Assembly: GCA_016935885.1 (NCBI GenBank)
Contig: JAFGQA010000006.1
Coordinates: 1 to 15,496 of the forward strand
Direction: 5' to 3'
Source: Phycisphaerae bacterium
GTDB taxonomy: Bacteria; Planctomycetota; Phycisphaerae; UBA1845; UTPLA1
DNA length: 15,496 nucleotides
The notes below the pieces were generated by a model. It worked only from the letters and a program-made list of their open reading frames with translations. It had not been told where the DNA came from and ran no database searches. How positions within the stretch are numbered: the stretch's first letter is position 1; each line of letters begins with the position of its first letter. The position numbers and the translations under genes are program-made. This document shows, piece after piece, positions 13,828-15,496 of the stretch.

Positions 13828-13940
13828 GTGGTCGGGTGGCATGCTTTCACGCGACGGAGTCGCGGGTAAGCATGTGGATATCGGGGAAGATATGCCTACC
13901 CGGGCTGCGCCCGTGAAGGCATGGCACCCGGCACCCGGCC
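13828..13940. repeat. Cloverleaf repeat, copy 3
   Basis: The 96-bp core (13834-13929) has single arms, GTGGTC as left flank (13828-13833) and a short CACCCGG repeat at the right end. In the middle hairpin the base of the stem keeps pairing with a G-T wobble (CATGT against ATATG, where copy 2 has ACATG). It lies between the convergent ends of the toroid gene and dnaK. Confidence 0.75.
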
Positions 13941-13983
13941 GCTCCCTGACGGTCGCGGTTCTGATTGGGTGGATCTGCTCGCG

Positions 13984-15496
13984 TTATTCCTTCACTTCAA
14001 ACTCGGCGTCGATGACGTCTTCGTCTTTTTTCTTGTCGCCGTCGCCGCCGCGTTTGTCGCCGGGCGGGGGCGTGGCACCGGGCGCGCCGCCGGTTTGTTT
14101 GGCGGCTTGCTCGTACATGATCTTGCCGATGGCCTGGCTGGCGGTCATGACGTTTTCGATGGCCTTCCTGATCGCGCCGGTGTCGTCGCTCTTCATCACG
14201 TCCTTGAGGTTGCTGACCGACGACTCGACCTTCGAGCGTTCGTCGGCGGGGACCTTTTCGCCGTGCTCTTTCAGCGTCTTCTCCGTTTGGTAGACGACCT
14301 GGTCGGCCCGGTTCTTGGCGTCGATCAGGTCCTTCTTCTTCTTGTCCTCCTCGGCGAACTTCTCGGCGTCCTTGCGCATCTTCTCGACTTCGGTCTCGCT
14401 CAGGCCGCTGGAGCCTTCGATTCGGATGTTCTGCTCCTTGCCGGTGCCGATGTCCTTGGCGGAGACCTTGAGGATGCCGTTGGCGTCGATGTCAAATGTG
14501 ACCTCGATCTGCGGCACGCCGCGCGGGGCGGGCGGGATGCCCGTCAGGTTGAAGCGGCCGAGCGTTCGGTTGTCGCCGGCCATCTGTCGCTCGCCCTGGA
14601 GGACGTGGATGGTGACCTCGGGCTGACCGTCTGCGGCGGTGGAGTAGGTCTCCTTCTTGCTGGTGGGGATGGTCGTGTTGCGTGGGATCATGACGGTCAT
14701 GACGCTGCCGAGGGTCTCGACGCCGAGTGACAGGGGCGTGACATCGAGGACGAGGATGTCCTTGACGTCGCCGCCGATGATGCCGGCCTGGATGGCCGCG
14801 CCGACGCCGACGGCCTCGTCGGGGTTGACGCTCTTGTTCGGCTCCTTGCCGAAGATCTCCCGGCAGAGACTCTGCACGGCGGGGATGCGGGTCGAGCCGC
14901 CGACGAGGATGCACTCGGCGATGTCGCCGGGCGAGCACTTGGCGTCCTCGAGGGCCTTGAGGACCGGCCGGCGGCAGCGTTCAGTCAGGTGGTCGGTGAG
15001 CTGCTCGAACTTGGCCCTGGTGAGGGTCGTGTTCATGTGCTTGGGCCCGGACGCGTCGGCGGTGATGAACGGCAGATTGATCGTGGACTCCATCGACGTG
15101 GACAGCTCGCACTTGGCCTTCTCGCAGGCCTCCTTGAGTCGCTGGTGGGCCATTGGATCCGTGCGGAGATCGACGCCGTATTCCTTGCGGAACTCCTCGG
15201 CGACGTGGTTGATCAGCACCTCGTCATAGTCGTCGCCGCCGAGGTGGGTGTCGCCGTTGATGGAGAGGGTCTCGAAGACGCCCTCGCCGACGTCGAGGAC
15301 GGATATGTCGAAGGTGCCGCCGCCCAGGTCGAAGACGGCGATCTTGCCGCCTTTCTTCTTGTCCATTCCGTAGGCGAGGGCGGCGGCGGTCGGCTCGGGC
15401 AGGACGCGCTTGACGTCGAAGCCGGCGATGATGCCCGCCTCCTTCGTGGCCTTGCGTTGGGCGTCATTGAAGTACGCCGGGACGGTGATGACGGCG
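13984..15496 (-). CDS. dnaK: Chaperone protein DnaK (Hsp70), 5' partial
   Basis: About 504 C-terminal residues are present; roughly the first 140 lie beyond the right edge. The visible part enters at [20 protein letters not shown], continues with [13 protein letters not shown], the phosphate-binding loop [14 protein letters not shown], and [14 protein letters not shown] of the ATPase domain. The interdomain linker [18 protein letters not shown] follows, then the substrate-binding domain with [18 protein letters not shown] and [23 protein letters not shown], a helical lid, and the acidic end [14 protein letters not shown]. An ATG at 15364-15366 lies inside the ATPase domain and is not the start. 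DnaK is an ATP-driven folding chaperone of the cytoplasm working with DnaJ and GrpE; neither is in the window. Confidence 0.97.
   Translation of the reverse strand, partial: AVITVPAYFNDAQRKATKEAGIIAGFDVKRVLPEPTAAALAYGMDKKKGGKIAVFDLGGGTFDISVLDVGEGVFETLSINGDTHLGGDDYDEVLINHVAEEFRKEYGVDLRTDPMAHQRLKEACEKAKCELSTSMESTINLPFITADASGPKHMNTTLTRAKFEQLTDHLTERCRRPVLKALEDAKCSPGDIAECILVGGSTRIPAVQSLCREIFGKEPNKSVNPDEAVGVGAAIQAGIIGGDVKDILVLDVTPLSLGVETLGSVMTVMIPRNTTIPTSKKETYSTAADGQPEVTIHVLQGERQMAGDNRTLGRFNLTGIPPAPRGVPQIEVTFDIDANGILKVSAKDIGTGKEQNIRIEGSSGLSETEVEKMRKDAEKFAEEDKKKKDLIDAKNRADQVVYQTEKTLKEHGEKVPADERSKVESSVSNLKDVMKSDDTGAIRKAIENVMTASQAIGKIMYEQAAKQTGGAPGATPPPGDKRGGDGDKKKDEDVIDAEFEVKE

Noticed and set aside
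12555..13850. Minus-strand ORF of 431 codons
   Set aside because: It covers the toroid-protein gene on the other strand and runs into a repeat; composition is that of an antisense frame.
13834..13929. tRNA gene, because of the cloverleaf shape
   Set aside because: It has four arms but no T-loop consensus (GTTCRA) or normal arm lengths, and the terminal stem is 18 bp.
11158..13940. CRISPR array formed by the three cloverleaf repeats
   Set aside because: Copies are 96-97 bp, spaced by hundreds of bases with genes between them, and no cas gene is present.

Overview
The window looks like a chromosomal segment of a GC-rich member of the Planctomycetota, possibly a Phycisphaerae-type or uncultured lineage. 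The evidence is the double-CXXC zinc-ribbon protein with a CDYNLTG signature at the left edge, the dockerin-like motif ending in DIQLFVNCLL, an orphan terpenoid-cyclase-like toroid protein, several small lipoproteins, and many palindromic repeats between genes. The taxonomic call is inference from protein style.

Layout. Positions 1-282 hold the end of a zinc-ribbon/membrane protein (+). A double-hairpin inverted-repeat element (316-447) separates it from truD (465-1742, -). truD and rnc (RNase III, 2039-2743, +) diverge from a control region with a good promoter at 1859-1887. A two-gene lipoprotein operon follows on the minus strand: a DUF4349-type lipoprotein (3289-4116), then a small lipoprotein (2811-3272). 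Next, also on the minus strand, pyrE (5359-5904) is followed after 20 nt by a lipoprotein gene whose 3' end runs out of frame into the remnant of a REP-associated transposase (RAYT, 4275-about 4545). A REP-like hairpin (4246-4267) lies just beyond the remnant.

After a repeat-rich gap (5905-6788) comes the main metabolic feature, on the plus strand. A 50-residue secreted mini-protein with a degenerate dockerin motif (6789-6941) is followed by an MttB-family methyltransferase (6964-8424), a MetH-activation-domain protein (8421-9116), a corrinoid protein (9374-10030) and a homocysteine S-methyltransferase (10014-10919). Together they resemble a cobalamin methionine synthase split into separate polypeptides, with the folate-binding module replaced by a quaternary-amine methyltransferase. 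The inferred path is methylated amine or betaine to corrinoid protein to homocysteine, giving methionine, with AdoMet-dependent reactivation of inactive cob(II)alamin.

The right third holds a small Cys-rich lipoprotein (11338-11751, -), the 3' remnant of a membrane-protein gene (12055-12279, +), a hairpin-dense gap, a toroid-fold hypothetical protein (12693-13718, +) and a 5'-truncated dnaK (13984-15496, -). Three copies of a 96-97 bp cloverleaf-forming repeat lie here (11189-11285, 11955-12050, 13834-13929). Related palindromic elements occur at 6165-6350 and 9207-9295.
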